Source: Clostridiales bacterium (GTDB taxonomy: Bacteria; Bacillota; Clostridia; Oscillospirales; Acutalibacteraceae). From it: 13,652 bases of DNA. Position numbers and translations under genes: made by a program. The notes under the pieces were generated by a model that worked only from the letters and a program-made list of their open reading frames with translations, was not told the origin of the DNA and ran no database searches. Each line of letters opens with the position of its first letter. Positions within the stretch are counted from its first letter, which is position 1. Shown piece after piece: positions 1 through 7,397 of this stretch. The stretch lies in NCBI GenBank assembly GCA_014799585.1, contig JAAVHU010000016.1, positions 1-13,652 of the forward strand. The letters run 5' to 3'.

Positions 1-596
1 AGAAGTGTGCAGAAAACATCCCACATATACTTAATATCTTTGAAATAAACATTAAATATTGAAAGAATAAGCCCTATACCTGTTGCAAAAACCAACAGCA
101 GCACTAATGGAACAAAGAACAGAAGCATATACGGGCTTAAAATTAAATCGTGTCCTCCGGAAATGCCTGTTATCTTAAAGAATATCCATACGCATATTAG
201 GCAAAGCAGGGATATTGCAAGATTAACAAAGGTTGAAAGAATAGAGGATATCGGATAAATATATTTTGGTACATAAACCTTTTTTATGATTGTAGCATTA
301 GCTCTGAAAGATAATAATGCTGTTTTCGTTGATGTTGTAAAGAATTCAAATAAAAGTCTTCCTGTAAACAAATAAACAGGAAAGCAGGTAAAGTTTTGTC
401 TTCCGCCTAAAAGGCTTCCAAAAACAACCGAAAGAACGATCATATTAAGTAAAGGTTGTATGAAACTCCAAAAAATTCCAAGAACAGAATCTCTGTATTT
501 CAATTTTATACTTTTTCGTGTTAATTCACGAATCAGCGATTTATACTGATTAAAGGTATCAAAAAAAGTATGCTCGCTATTTGCTGTATTTTTCAT
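1..596 (-). CDS. ABC-2 type export permease, N-terminal 198 residues (partial)
   Basis: The frame opens at ATG 596 and runs off the left edge of the window, so the C-terminus is missing. After a short cytoplasmic N-terminus it reads KYRDSVLGIFWSFIQPLL (about residues 33-50). This tract is typical of the TagG/Wzm/RfbA type of ABC-2 permease that exports teichoic acid, O-antigen or other polysaccharides across the cytoplasmic membrane with a separate ATPase. Hydrophobic segments follow at about residues 40-65, 75-85, 115-135 and 150-175, and the YVPKYIYPISS tract between them is also family-typical. A GAGGT ribosome binding site lies just upstream of the ATG, and a strong promoter precedes it. 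The partner ATPase would be expected downstream on the minus strand, outside the window. The substrate cannot be told from this fragment. Confidence 0.85.
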   Translation of the reverse strand, partial: MKNTANSEHTFFDTFNQYKSLIRELTRKSIKLKYRDSVLGIFWSFIQPLLNMIVLSVVFGSLLGGRQNFTCFPVYLFTGRLLFEFFTTSTKTALLSFRANATIIKKVYVPKYIYPISSILSTFVNLAISLLCLICVWIFFKITGISGGHDLILSPYMLLFFVPLVLLLVFATGIGLILSIFNVYFKDIKYMWDVFCTL

Positions 597-630
597 TTAA
601 AACCTCAATATACATCAAAAAATATTGTTA

Positions 631-659
631 ATTATAGCACAAACCAAATATAAGTTCAA
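631..659 (-). promoter_or_regulatory. Promoter of the ABC export permease
   Basis: On the minus strand TTGAAC (654-659) and a perfect TATAAT (631-636) are separated by exactly 17 bases. The predicted start of transcription is about 30 bases before the ATG at 596. It lies between aroK and the permease, so the permease can be expressed separately from the aro genes. I see no convincing terminator between aroK and this promoter. Confidence 0.65.
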
Positions 660-689
660 TATAGCAGAGTTTACAGATTTGTAAATAAT

Positions 690-1178
690 TTATTTAAACA
701 AATCAGCAATATAAACAGCGGTTTTTCTTGCAGCGATATCGCCGTCAACTACATAGTCTGCAGCAGCAAGATATTTTGCTTTTCTTTCTTCATAAAGCTT
801 TTTTGCGTTTTCCTTGTCTTTGAAAAGAGGACGTGAAGCACCGTCGCCAACTCTTGTACATATAACATCAAAAGAAGCATCAAGAAACACAATTTTTGCC
901 CCTTTTTTTAATGCTTCAACATTTCTTTCAAAAGTGAGCGCACCGCCGCCTGTTGAAATAACAGCGTTTTTGAGTTCTGATGCTTTTTTGCAAATTTCAA
1001 ATTCCATATCTCTGAAATAGTCTTCGCCTCTGGCGGCAAAAATGGCAGGTATAGATATTCCTGTTTCTTCTTCTATCATTTCATCTGTGTCAACAAACTT
1101 GCGTCCCATAATCTTAGCAAGCTCTTTGCCAACAACTGTTTTTCCTGCTCCCATAAATCCGCAAAGTGCAATGTTCAT
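690..1178 (-). CDS. aroK: Shikimate kinase
   Basis: Cytoplasmic enzyme that phosphorylates shikimate to shikimate 3-phosphate with ATP, the fifth step of the chorismate (aromatic amino acid) pathway. At 162 residues it is a normal short bacterial form. Visible motifs: P-loop GFMGAGKT at 7-14; DTD with the two shikimate/Mg-binding aspartates at 30 and 32; FR at 55-56 (substrate arginine); the GGG loop at 77-79; the lid arginine in SRPLF at 115-119; and a second substrate arginine at about 132. Its ATG (1176-1178) overlaps the TAA of aroE by one base, so the two are almost certainly translationally coupled. No residue expected in the active site is missing. Confidence 0.96.
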   Translation of the reverse strand: MNIALCGFMGAGKTVVGKELAKIMGRKFVDTDEMIEEETGISIPAIFAARGEDYFRDMEFEICKKASELKNAVISTGGGALTFERNVEALKKGAKIVFLDASFDVICTRVGDGASRPLFKDKENAKKLYEERKAKYLAAADYVVDGDIAARKTAVYIADLFK

Positions 1179-2002
1179 TATTTCTCAAGCTCCTTTTTGG
1201 TTGTTTCAATAACTTTCTGAATATCACTTTCTGAAAACTTAACATCATTCCAGATTTCTTCTGCAATAGCTGCCTGCCAAACAAGCATTGAAAGTCCGTT
1301 TGAATATTTAAGTCCTGCTTCCTTTGCGTATTTTATAAATAAGGTTTCCTCAGGATTATAAATGGCATCGAAAACAGCGTTTGATTTTTGGATAATTTCC
1401 TTTGGAAGAACGCAGGCATCTGTATGCGGATGCATTCCAACAGGTGTTCCGTTAATAATAAGATTATAGCTTTCGCTTACATCTTTAAGGTTTAAAACTT
1501 TTGCTTCCTTGTTCAGCTTTTCTTTGATTTCATTTGCTAAAATGTTTGCAGCAGGAATATCATCGTCTCTTACAGCAATGGTTAAATCACAGCCTGCAAG
1601 CACAGCCTCAAAAGCAAACATTCTTGCAACACCGCCTGAACCGCAAAGAAGAACATTTCCTGTTAAATCAATATCCGCCATTTTTATTGCACGCAAAAAA
1701 CCATGGCAGTCCGTGTTATATCCCTTTAATTTTTCTCCTGTTTTAACAGTATTAACAGCGCCGAAAAGGGCTGCTCTTTCATCAAGTTCATCAAGAAAAG
1801 GAATAACATCAATTTTGTGGGGAATAGTTACATTGAAGCCGCAAAGCTCTGTAAGTTTTGAGAATTCGCTTTTTAAGTTTTCAGGAGAAATTTCAAAAAG
1901 ATTATATTCTCCGTCCATTTTGCAAATTTTAAATAACTCCCTGTGAATGACAGGTGATAAGGAATGCCCCAGGGGATATCCAGTAAGTCCGAATGATTTC
2001 AT
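1178..2002 (-). CDS. aroE: Shikimate dehydrogenase
   Basis: Reduces 3-dehydroshikimate to shikimate, the step just before AroK. It has 274 residues, the usual length. Family signatures: GHSLSP at 12-17 (shikimate-binding serines), GFNVTIPHK at 55-63 with catalytic Lys63, GAVNT at 81-85, GYNTD at 94-98 with catalytic Asp98, the glycine-rich nucleotide loop GSGGVARMF at 121-129, NGTPVGM at 184-190 and NGLSMLVWQ at 235-243. The tract after the second Rossmann strand is AVRDDD, with an arginine but acidic neighbours, so NADP preference is likely but not certain. The ATG at 2002 is the only reasonable start, because an in-frame stop lies just upstream. Its AAAGG ribosome binding site is spaced rather far (about 14 bases). 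I could not identify a clean promoter for this gene in 2003-2110. Confidence 0.96.
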   Translation of the reverse strand: MKSFGLTGYPLGHSLSPVIHRELFKICKMDGEYNLFEISPENLKSEFSKLTELCGFNVTIPHKIDVIPFLDELDERAALFGAVNTVKTGEKLKGYNTDCHGFLRAIKMADIDLTGNVLLCGSGGVARMFAFEAVLAGCDLTIAVRDDDIPAANILANEIKEKLNKEAKVLNLKDVSESYNLIINGTPVGMHPHTDACVLPKEIIQKSNAVFDAIYNPEETLFIKYAKEAGLKYSNGLSMLVWQAAIAEEIWNDVKFSESDIQKVIETTKKELEK

Positions 2003-2083
2003 TATTGTTCACTTTACCTTTCTTCATTTTAAGACATATATAAAATCAAATAAATATTAGTATAGTTTTCATGCCTTGAGCTA

Positions 2084-2112
2084 TTGACAACTTAGTGTAA
2101 ATTTTATAATAT
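2084..2112 (+). promoter_or_regulatory. Promoter of acpP
   Basis: A consensus TTGACA (2084-2089) is followed 17 bases later by TAATAT (2107-2112). TATAAT at 2105-2110 overlaps this but would give a 15-base spacer. The predicted transcript starts at about 2119 and carries a 5' leader of about 55 bases holding a short inverted repeat (GTTAA at 2128-2132, TTAAC at 2136-2140). Confidence 0.65.
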
Positions 2113-2172
2113 GATAATAACACAACAGTTAAATATTAACAACTATTATTTTTTGTTTAGGAGTGACCGGTT

Positions 2173-2403
2173 ATGGTATTTGAAAAAATTAAAGAAATTC
2201 TTGCAGAACAGCTTGATATTGAAAATGCAGAATCTATTACTATGGATAGTCTTCTTGTTGAAGACCTTGGAGCAGACAGCCTTGATTCAATTGATATCGT
2301 TATGAGCGTTGAAGATGAATTTAAGCTTGAAGTTCCTGATGAAGTAATTGAATCAATGAATTCTGTTGCTGATATCGTTAACTATATAGAAAATAATATG
2401 TAA
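2173..2403 (+). CDS. acpP: Acyl carrier protein
   Basis: Small acidic carrier (76 residues, the standard length) that holds growing acyl chains on a phosphopantetheine arm during fatty acid synthesis. The GADSLDSID tract at 33-41 contains Ser36, the attachment site. The rest fits the four-helix ACP pattern, with the acidic recognition helix after Ser36 (VMSVEDEFKLEVPDE). An AGGAG ribosome binding site at 2159-2163 is nine bases before the ATG. The gene stands alone: it has its own promoter and terminator and is not next to fab genes, so it may be a housekeeping ACP expressed separately or a dedicated ACP for another pathway. The sequence looks like a standard type II fatty acid ACP. Confidence 0.95.
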   Translation: MVFEKIKEILAEQLDIENAESITMDSLLVEDLGADSLDSIDIVMSVEDEFKLEVPDEVIESMNSVADIVNYIENNM

Positions 2404-2420
2404 TTTTAACGTTAATAAAT

Positions 2421-2443
2421 TTACATATTATTGACATATGTAA
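2421..2443. promoter_or_regulatory. Candidate operator at the glpK promoter (inverted repeat)
   Basis: TTACATAT (2421-2428) and ATATGTAA (2436-2443) form a perfect 8-base inverted repeat with a 7-base spacer. It covers the whole -35 box (2431-2436) of the glpK promoter. A dimeric repressor bound here would block RNA polymerase. The regulator is unknown; the motif does not match the cre or Rex consensus sequences as I know them. Confidence 0.45.
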
Positions 2444-2459
2444 TTAAAAATATTAAAAT
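2431..2459 (+). promoter_or_regulatory. Promoter of the glpK operon
   Basis: A perfect TTGACA (2431-2436), a 17-base spacer and TAAAAT (2454-2459) make a near-consensus vegetative promoter. Predicted transcription start is around 2465-2467, about 58 bases before the glpK start codon. This site also shows why the open frame beginning at TTG 2431 cannot be the true glpK start: that TTG is the beginning of the -35 box. Confidence 0.65.
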
Positions 2460-2461
2460 AG

Positions 2462-2494
2462 AAAGAGTGAGTGAAAGCTTGCTCTTTATTTTTT
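2462..2494 (+). terminator. Intrinsic terminator after acpP / leader hairpin of glpK
   Basis: Arms AAAGAGTGAG (2462-2471) and CTTGCTCTTT (2478-2487) pair over ten positions with two G-U pairs around a six-base loop, followed by ATTTTTT. It should stop acpP transcripts. The predicted glpK start (about 2466) falls inside the 5' arm, so a glpK transcript would carry only a shortened stem and may escape termination. An attenuator role for the glpK messenger is the alternative. Confidence 0.65.
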
Positions 2495-2523
2495 GCACAT
2501 TGTTGCACAGAGGGGGAAAAATT

Positions 2524-4026
2524 TTGGCTGAAAAGTATGTTATGGCTCTGGATCAGGGAACAACCAGTTCAAGAGCTATCATTTTCAACAAGAAGGGTGA
2601 AATTGTTGCTAAGGCACAAAATGAATTTACGCAGTTCTATCCGCAGAATGGTTGGGTAGAGCATGATCCAAATGAAATTTTGTTTTCTGAAATGGAAGCT
2701 ATTCTTTCCGTTTTAAGGCAGGGCAAGGTTGATCCTAAGGATATTGCCGGTATCGGAATTACAAATCAGCGTGAAACCACGATTGTTTGGGATAAAGAAA
2801 CAGGCAAGCCGATTTACAATGCAATTGTTTGGCAGTGCCGCCGTACAGCCGATTATTGTGAAAAACTTAAGGCAGAGGGTTTAAGTGATTATGTTAAAGA
2901 AACAACAGGTCTTTTAATTGATGCTTATTTCTCTGCAACAAAAATTAAATGGATTCTTGATAATGTAGAAGGTGCAAGAGAAAGAGCTGAAAACGGCGAA
3001 CTTCTTTTCGGCACGATTGATACCTGGCTTATCTGGAATTTAACAGTAGGAAAAATTCACGTTACGGATTACAGTAATGCTTGCCGTACGATGCTGTTTG
3101 ATATAGATAAGCTTCAGTGGGATCCGTATCTCTGTGAAAAGCTTGGTATTCCTATGTCAATGCTTCCTGAGGTTAAGCCGTCAAGCTGTATTTACGGCGA
3201 ATGTGCGAAATTCCCTGGTATGGAAGATATAGCAGGTATTCCGATTGCAGGTGCTATCGGTGATCAGCCGGGTGCTCTTTTCGGTCAGGGCTGTTTTGAA
3301 GAGGGTCAGGCTAAAAATACATACGGAACAGGCTGTTTCCTTCTTTTGAATACAGGAGATAAGAGAATCAATTCCCGTTCAAATCTTTTAACAGGTGTTG
3401 CTTGGGGGCTTGATGGAAAGGTTACATATGATTTAGAGGGTTCGGCATTCAATGCAGGCTCTGTTATTAAATGGCTTCGTGATGAATTAGAGCTTATTAA
3501 AGATGCACCTGAGTGTGATGAACTTGCAAGCGAAGTTGAGGATTCAAACGGTCTTTATTTTGTTCCTGCATTTACAGGCCTTGGTGCTCCGTATTGGGAT
3601 ATGTATGCTCGTGGCTGTATGATAGGTTTAACAAGAGGTATAAACAGAAAGCATATCTGCCGTGCAGTTCTTGAAAGCATTACCTTCCAAATGACGGATT
3701 TGCTTGAAGCTATGATGAGCGACAGTGGAATTCTTCTTAAGGATTTAAGAGTAGACGGCGGTGCTTCGGTTTCTGATATTATGATGCAGATTCAGGCTAA
3801 TATGACGGGTGTCAGCGTTAACCGCCCTGTTAATAGAGAGGCAACCGCACTTGGCGCTGCTTATCTTGCAGGTCTTGCAACAGGTGTATGGAAAGATACA
3901 GCAGAAATAGAAGCAAACCGCAAGGTTGATAAGATTTTTGTTCCGTCTATGGAAGAATCAAAACGAAATGAAATGTATGCAAATTGGAAAAGAGCGGTTG
4001 AACGTTCAAGAAATTGGGAAAGATAA
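2524..4026 (+). CDS. glpK: Glycerol kinase
   Basis: Cytoplasmic FGGY-family kinase that converts glycerol and ATP to glycerol 3-phosphate. I place the start at TTG 2524: it has an ideal AGGGGG site (2511-2516) seven bases upstream and gives [17 protein letters not shown], the usual GlpK N-terminus, and 500 residues, the family length. An upstream TTG at 2431 would add 31 residues encoded by a promoter and a terminator. Motifs: DQGTTSSR at 10-17 (phosphate 1), TNQRETT at 80-86 (glycerol-binding Arg83 and Glu84), Tyr135, GAIGDQ at 243-248 with catalytic base Asp247, and YGTGCF at 267-272. The histidine phosphorylated by HPr in Enterococcus and Bacillus GlpK is not present in the corresponding loop (residues 222-240 contain no histidine). 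It heads a run with a dehydrogenase and malic enzyme. Confidence 0.96.
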   Translation: MAEKYVMALDQGTTSSRAIIFNKKGEIVAKAQNEFTQFYPQNGWVEHDPNEILFSEMEAILSVLRQGKVDPKDIAGIGITNQRETTIVWDKETGKPIYNAIVWQCRRTADYCEKLKAEGLSDYVKETTGLLIDAYFSATKIKWILDNVEGARERAENGELLFGTIDTWLIWNLTVGKIHVTDYSNACRTMLFDIDKLQWDPYLCEKLGIPMSMLPEVKPSSCIYGECAKFPGMEDIAGIPIAGAIGDQPGALFGQGCFEEGQAKNTYGTGCFLLLNTGDKRINSRSNLLTGVAWGLDGKVTYDLEGSAFNAGSVIKWLRDELELIKDAPECDELASEVEDSNGLYFVPAFTGLGAPYWDMYARGCMIGLTRGINRKHICRAVLESITFQMTDLLEAMMSDSGILLKDLRVDGGASVSDIMMQIQANMTGVSVNRPVNREATALGAAYLAGLATGVWKDTAEIEANRKVDKIFVPSMEESKRNEMYANWKRAVERSRNWER

Positions 4027-4071
4027 AAAAATCAGTTAATAAAAATATTTATATATAAGGAGAAAAAATTT

Positions 4072-5235
4072 ATGTCTAAAGTAGTTTGTCCATGGAATCT
4101 TATTTCGGATTTCGTAACAGATGCATTTGTTGGTTACGGTATTCCGAGAGAGGAAGCAGAAATCTGCACAGATGTGCTTCTTGAATCAGACAAAAGAGGA
4201 ATTGAAAGCCACGGTTGCAATCGTTTTAAGCCTATTTATATAGACCGAATTGTTGCAGGCATTCAGCAGCCAACAACTAATTTTGAAATTTTAAAGGAAA
4301 CTCCAACAACTGCTGTTGTTGACGGCCATGACGGTATGGGTCAGGTTATCGGCGTTAAAGCTATGCAGATGGCTATTGATAAGGCTAAGCAGTATGGTTT
4401 GGGTATGGTTGCAGTTCGCAATTCCTGCCATTATGGTATTGCAGGCTATTATGCAACAATGGCAACACAGCAGGGCTGTATTGGTATGACAGGTACAAAT
4501 GCAAGACCATCCGTTGCTCCAACTTTTGGTGTTGAGGGTATGTTCGGCACAAACCCGTTCACAATCGGTATTCCTACTGATGAAAAGTTTGATTTTATCT
4601 TTGACTGTGCAACTTCAATTACACAGAATGGTAAAATTGAATATTATGAAAGAATTAAGGAAGATGTTCATCCCGGCACAATTATCGGCAGAGACGGTGA
4701 GCCTATTGAGGGTGATGCAGGTGTTGCTCTTAAGAAAATTCGTGCAGGCGAAGCTGCTCTTACCACACTTGGCGGTATTGGCGAAGCTCTCGGCGGATAT
4801 AAGGGTTATGGCTTTGCTATGGCGGTTGAACTTTTCTCAGCTATGCTTCAGGATGGCGAATATGGTAAGGCTCTTGACGGTAAGGATGAAAACGGTAATA
4901 TCAGACCATATCACCTTGGTCATTATTTCCTTGCTATTGATACAGAACATTTCCTTGGCGAAGATATAGCAAGAAAGAAAGCAGGCGAAATTATCCGTTC
5001 TGTTCGTAATTCTCAGAAGGCTCCTGATGCTGAAAGAATTTATACAGCAGGCGAAAAAGAATACGAAATCTGGAAAGAGCGTGAAAACAGCGGTGTTCCG
5101 ATTACAGATGCTGTTCAGCAGGAAATCGTTGAAATTCGCAATAAGCTTGGCCTTGATTATGTATTCCCTTGGGAAGAGGGATATACACCTTATCCTGAAA
5201 AGGTAAAAGCATCATCACATATTGAAAGAAAATAA
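4072..5235 (+). CDS. Ldh_2-family NAD(P)-dependent malate/lactate-type dehydrogenase
   Basis: A 387-residue member of the type 2 malate/L-lactate dehydrogenase family, which uses a fold different from classical MDH/LDH and includes malate, ureidoglycolate and sulfolactate dehydrogenases. Seen: ESDKRGIESHG at 38-48 (the family's substrate arginine and His47), VRNSCHYGIAGYY at 115-127 with the expected catalytic histidine at 120, GTNPFTIGIP at 159-168, DCATS at 178-182 and GGYKGYGFAM near 256-265 (cofactor site). An AAGGAG site at 4057-4062 precedes the ATG by nine bases. The central part around 186-245 is divergent from typical members. Substrate cannot be read from sequence alone; the malic enzyme gene 24 bases downstream makes malate/oxaloacetate the best guess. 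It lies 45 bases after glpK with no terminator between. Confidence 0.85.
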   Translation: MSKVVCPWNLISDFVTDAFVGYGIPREEAEICTDVLLESDKRGIESHGCNRFKPIYIDRIVAGIQQPTTNFEILKETPTTAVVDGHDGMGQVIGVKAMQMAIDKAKQYGLGMVAVRNSCHYGIAGYYATMATQQGCIGMTGTNARPSVAPTFGVEGMFGTNPFTIGIPTDEKFDFIFDCATSITQNGKIEYYERIKEDVHPGTIIGRDGEPIEGDAGVALKKIRAGEAALTTLGGIGEALGGYKGYGFAMAVELFSAMLQDGEYGKALDGKDENGNIRPYHLGHYFLAIDTEHFLGEDIARKKAGEIIRSVRNSQKAPDAERIYTAGEKEYEIWKERENSGVPITDAVQQEIVEIRNKLGLDYVFPWEEGYTPYPEKVKASSHIERK

Positions 5236-5259
5236 TTTTTATAGAAGAGGATATAAACT

Positions 5260-6432
5260 ATGGATTACAGAAAAGAATCATTAAAGCTCCACGGAGAGTG
5301 GAAAGGTAAAGTAGAAGTTGTTGCAAGAGCAAAGGTGAATGATAAAGATGCTCTTTCACTTGCATATACCCCGGGTGTAGCAGAGCCTTGCCTTGCTATT
5401 CAGGAAGATTATAAAAAGAGCTGGGAATTAACACGCCGTTGGAATATGGTTGCTGTTATTACAGATGGCACAGCAGTTCTCGGTCTTGGTGATATCGGTC
5501 CTGAAGCAGGTATGCCTGTTATGGAAGGTAAATGCGTTCTCTTTAAAGAGTTCGGCGATGTTGATGCTTTCCCGCTTTGCGTACGTACAAAAAATGTTGA
5601 TGAATTTGTGCAGACTGTTTATAACATCAGCGGTTCATTCGGCGGTATCAATCTTGAAGATATTGCTGCTCCAAGATGCTTTGAGATTGAGCAGAAGCTT
5701 AAGGAAATGTGTGATATTCCGATTTTCCACGATGATCAGCACGGAACAGCTATTGTTGTTTCTGCCGCTCTTATCAATGCAACAAAGCTTACAGGCAAGC
5801 CTCTCAGCGAGTGCAAGGCTGTAATCAACGGCTCAGGTGCAGCAGGCATTGCTATTGCAAAACTTCTTATGTCACTTGGTCTTAAGGATGTTATTCTTTG
5901 TGACCGTACAGGAGCTATCTATGAGGGCAGAGATGGTCTTAATGCTTCTAAAGAGGATATCGCTAAGGTTACAAACAGAAGTATGACAAAGGGCACCCTT
6001 AAGGAAGCAGTTGTTGGCACAGATGTATTTATCGGTGTTTCTGCTCCGGGTGTACTTACACAGGAAATGATTAAAACAATGAATGCTGATCCAATCGTTT
6101 TGGCTATGGCAAATCCAACGCCTGAAATTATGCCTGATGAAGCAAAGGCAGCAGGTGCTAAAATCGTTGGTACAGGTCGTTCAGACTTCCCGAATCAGAT
6201 TAATAATGTTGTTGCATTCCCTGGTATTTTCCGTGGTGCACTTGATGTTCGTGCAAGCCAGATTACAGAGAATATGAAAATAGCTGCTGCTTATGCTATT
6301 GCTTCTCTTGTTGATGAAAAAGATCTTAATCCGGATTATATCATTCCTTATGCTTTTGATGAAAGAATTAAGGATACCGTTGCATCAGCAGTTGCTGAAG
6401 CCGCTAAAAAAGATGGCGTAGCAAGAATTTAA
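5260..6432 (+). CDS. Malic enzyme, small bacterial form (oxaloacetate-decarboxylating)
   Basis: Oxidatively decarboxylates malate to pyruvate and CO2 using NAD(P) and a divalent metal. At 390 residues it is the short form without a phosphotransacetylase domain. Seen: AYTPGVAEP at 35-43 with catalytic Tyr36, [17 protein letters not shown] at 89-105 with catalytic Lys91, NLEDI at 131-135 and FHDDQHGTA at 156-164 (metal ligands), and the nucleotide loop NGSGAAGIA at 190-198. An aspartate at the end of the next strand ([11 protein letters not shown], Asp215) is more usual for NAD than NADP binding. It is spaced 24 bases from the dehydrogenase gene with a GAGG site, so it is in the same operon. 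With that enzyme it could form an oxaloacetate-malate-pyruvate bypass of pyruvate kinase. Confidence 0.94.
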   Translation: MDYRKESLKLHGEWKGKVEVVARAKVNDKDALSLAYTPGVAEPCLAIQEDYKKSWELTRRWNMVAVITDGTAVLGLGDIGPEAGMPVMEGKCVLFKEFGDVDAFPLCVRTKNVDEFVQTVYNISGSFGGINLEDIAAPRCFEIEQKLKEMCDIPIFHDDQHGTAIVVSAALINATKLTGKPLSECKAVINGSGAAGIAIAKLLMSLGLKDVILCDRTGAIYEGRDGLNASKEDIAKVTNRSMTKGTLKEAVVGTDVFIGVSAPGVLTQEMIKTMNADPIVLAMANPTPEIMPDEAKAAGAKIVGTGRSDFPNQINNVVAFPGIFRGALDVRASQITENMKIAAAYAIASLVDEKDLNPDYIIPYAFDERIKDTVASAVAEAAKKDGVARI

Positions 6433-6436
6433 TTAT

Positions 6437-7258
6437 ATGGGCTTAATTATTTCTTTAATCAGGCGTGCAGTTCTTATAAATAAAGTTCGTAAAATTGATA
6501 CTGCGGAAAAGTATTTTGATTATGTTGATTCTTGCAGATATGAGGATTCTCCTCTAACTGTCGGTGATACTGACAAATTGAAAGAAACAAGTTATAAAAA
6601 TATTTTTCAGCATATTTATGAATATGATGAATTGCTTGAAAAGTATAATCTGAAACAGATTGCAGGCAATGGCAATGACTTTGAAAAAGCCGTTGCTGTT
6701 ATGCAATGGCTTACAGATAATACTATGTATAATGGTCAGCAATTACATTTTCTTCCGGATGATACAATTAAAATTCTTGATTTCTCATTTGGCAAACCAT
6801 TTAAATATGCGATTAATTGCAGAGATAAGGCAATCGTATTAACCGATTTGCTTATTGCTATTGGTATAAGAGCATATCCAATAGCATTGGTTGATGAAAA
6901 GAGATGGGGCAATCATTTTGTTGTGCATGTTTATTGCAAAGAGTGTAACAAGTGGGCAATGCTTGATCCATCATTTAATGCCTGCTTTACGGATGAAAGT
7001 GGAAAAATGCTCAATGTTTATGAATTAAGAAATCTGTTTCTTGAAAATAAAATGCCTATAATCAAGGGATATAATTTTAACGGAACAGAAAAATGTAAAA
7101 ATAATTATATTAATTATTTTATAAAGCAGTGCTTAACAAATATTTCCACTTGGCAAGATAATTCAATGGATTGCAGAATAGAACCAAGAAAATGGTCAAA
7201 GAAAAAATCGTTTGATTATAAGCTACCGCCTCTTGAAGAAATTCAGCAGGTAAATTAA
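6437..7258 (+). CDS. Transglutaminase-like (papain-fold) domain protein, function unknown
   Basis: A 273-residue protein with the Cys-His-Asp order of the transglutaminase core superfamily: INCRDKAIVLTDLLIAIGIR (Cys128), GNHFVVHVY (His160) and KWAMLDPSFNA (Asp177). In this superfamily such proteins are usually peptidases or peptide-bond transferases, sometimes inactive. There is no signal peptide and no convincing transmembrane segment, so it looks cytoplasmic; the first 15 residues are hydrophobic and basic and could touch the membrane. The N-terminal 100 and C-terminal 95 residues match nothing I recognise. The ATG is only four bases after the malic enzyme stop, with no clear ribosome binding site, so translation is probably coupled. 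The gene is AT-richer, with weaker codon bias than its metabolic neighbours, consistent with low expression or later arrival. Confidence 0.75.
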   Translation: MGLIISLIRRAVLINKVRKIDTAEKYFDYVDSCRYEDSPLTVGDTDKLKETSYKNIFQHIYEYDELLEKYNLKQIAGNGNDFEKAVAVMQWLTDNTMYNGQQLHFLPDDTIKILDFSFGKPFKYAINCRDKAIVLTDLLIAIGIRAYPIALVDEKRWGNHFVVHVYCKECNKWAMLDPSFNACFTDESGKMLNVYELRNLFLENKMPIIKGYNFNGTEKCKNNYINYFIKQCLTNISTWQDNSMDCRIEPRKWSKKKSFDYKLPPLEEIQQVN

Positions 7259-7268
7259 TTAATATTTC

Positions 7269-7340
7269 TTTACTGCCACCGGGTAGTAAAAAGGTAATAA
7301 AGAGAAATCCGAATCGTGGTTCAGATTACTCTTTGTTGCC
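7269..7340 (+). promoter_or_regulatory. Structured leader RNA upstream of pnuC (two hairpins)
   Basis: P1: TTTACTGCC (7269-7277) pairs with GGTAGTAAA (7282-7290) around an ACCG loop. P2 spans 7293-7340: GGTAATAAAGAG (7293-7304) pairs over twelve positions with 7329-7340, then after an A-A mismatch AATC/GATT pair, after a C-A mismatch GAAT/GTTC pair, closing a CGTG loop (7315-7318). Two bases later the terminator begins. The order (folded elements, terminator, ribosome binding site, transporter gene) is that of a riboswitch or other attenuation leader. I could not match it to a class I know. A possible promoter is TTGAAG (7233-7238) plus TAATTA (7256-7261), spacer 17, inside the end of the preceding gene; this is weak. 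Confidence 0.55.
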
Positions 7341-7342
7341 TC

Positions 7343-7397
7343 AGCATTCGTACATTTGTCGTTAGGTCTTAGAAGACAAGTGTATGAATGCTTTTTT
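7343..7397 (+). terminator. Strong intrinsic terminator in the pnuC leader (attenuator)
   Basis: AGCATTCGTACATTTGTC (7343-7360) pairs with GACAAGTGTATGAATGCT (7375-7392) over 18 positions, two of them G-U, with a 14-base loop and a run of six T (7392-7397). It ends only three bases before the GGAGG ribosome binding site of the transporter, so there is no room for a promoter after it. It must therefore either control pnuC expression or depend on read-through from the upstream operon. Confidence 0.8.

Noticed and set aside
670..685. TTTACA-GATT-TGTAAA hairpin after aroK as a terminator
   Set aside because: The stem is six A/T-rich pairs and no U-tract follows on the minus strand.
2406..2415. 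TTAACGTTAA palindrome after acpP as an operator
   Set aside because: A ten-base A/T-rich palindrome is common by chance in such DNA, and it lies outside the promoter elements.
2431..2523. A 31-residue N-terminal extension of glycerol kinase starting at TTG 2431
   Set aside because: The tract is a promoter and a terminator hairpin, has no ribosome binding site at 2431, and the extension has no counterpart in the family. TTG 2524 gives the usual start and length.
7269..7340. Guanidine-II (mini-ykkC) or T-box identity for the pnuC leader
   Set aside because: Mini-ykkC needs two like hairpins with ACGR loops; here the loops are ACCG and CGTG and the stems differ greatly. No T-box core (AGGGTGG type) or stem I is visible.
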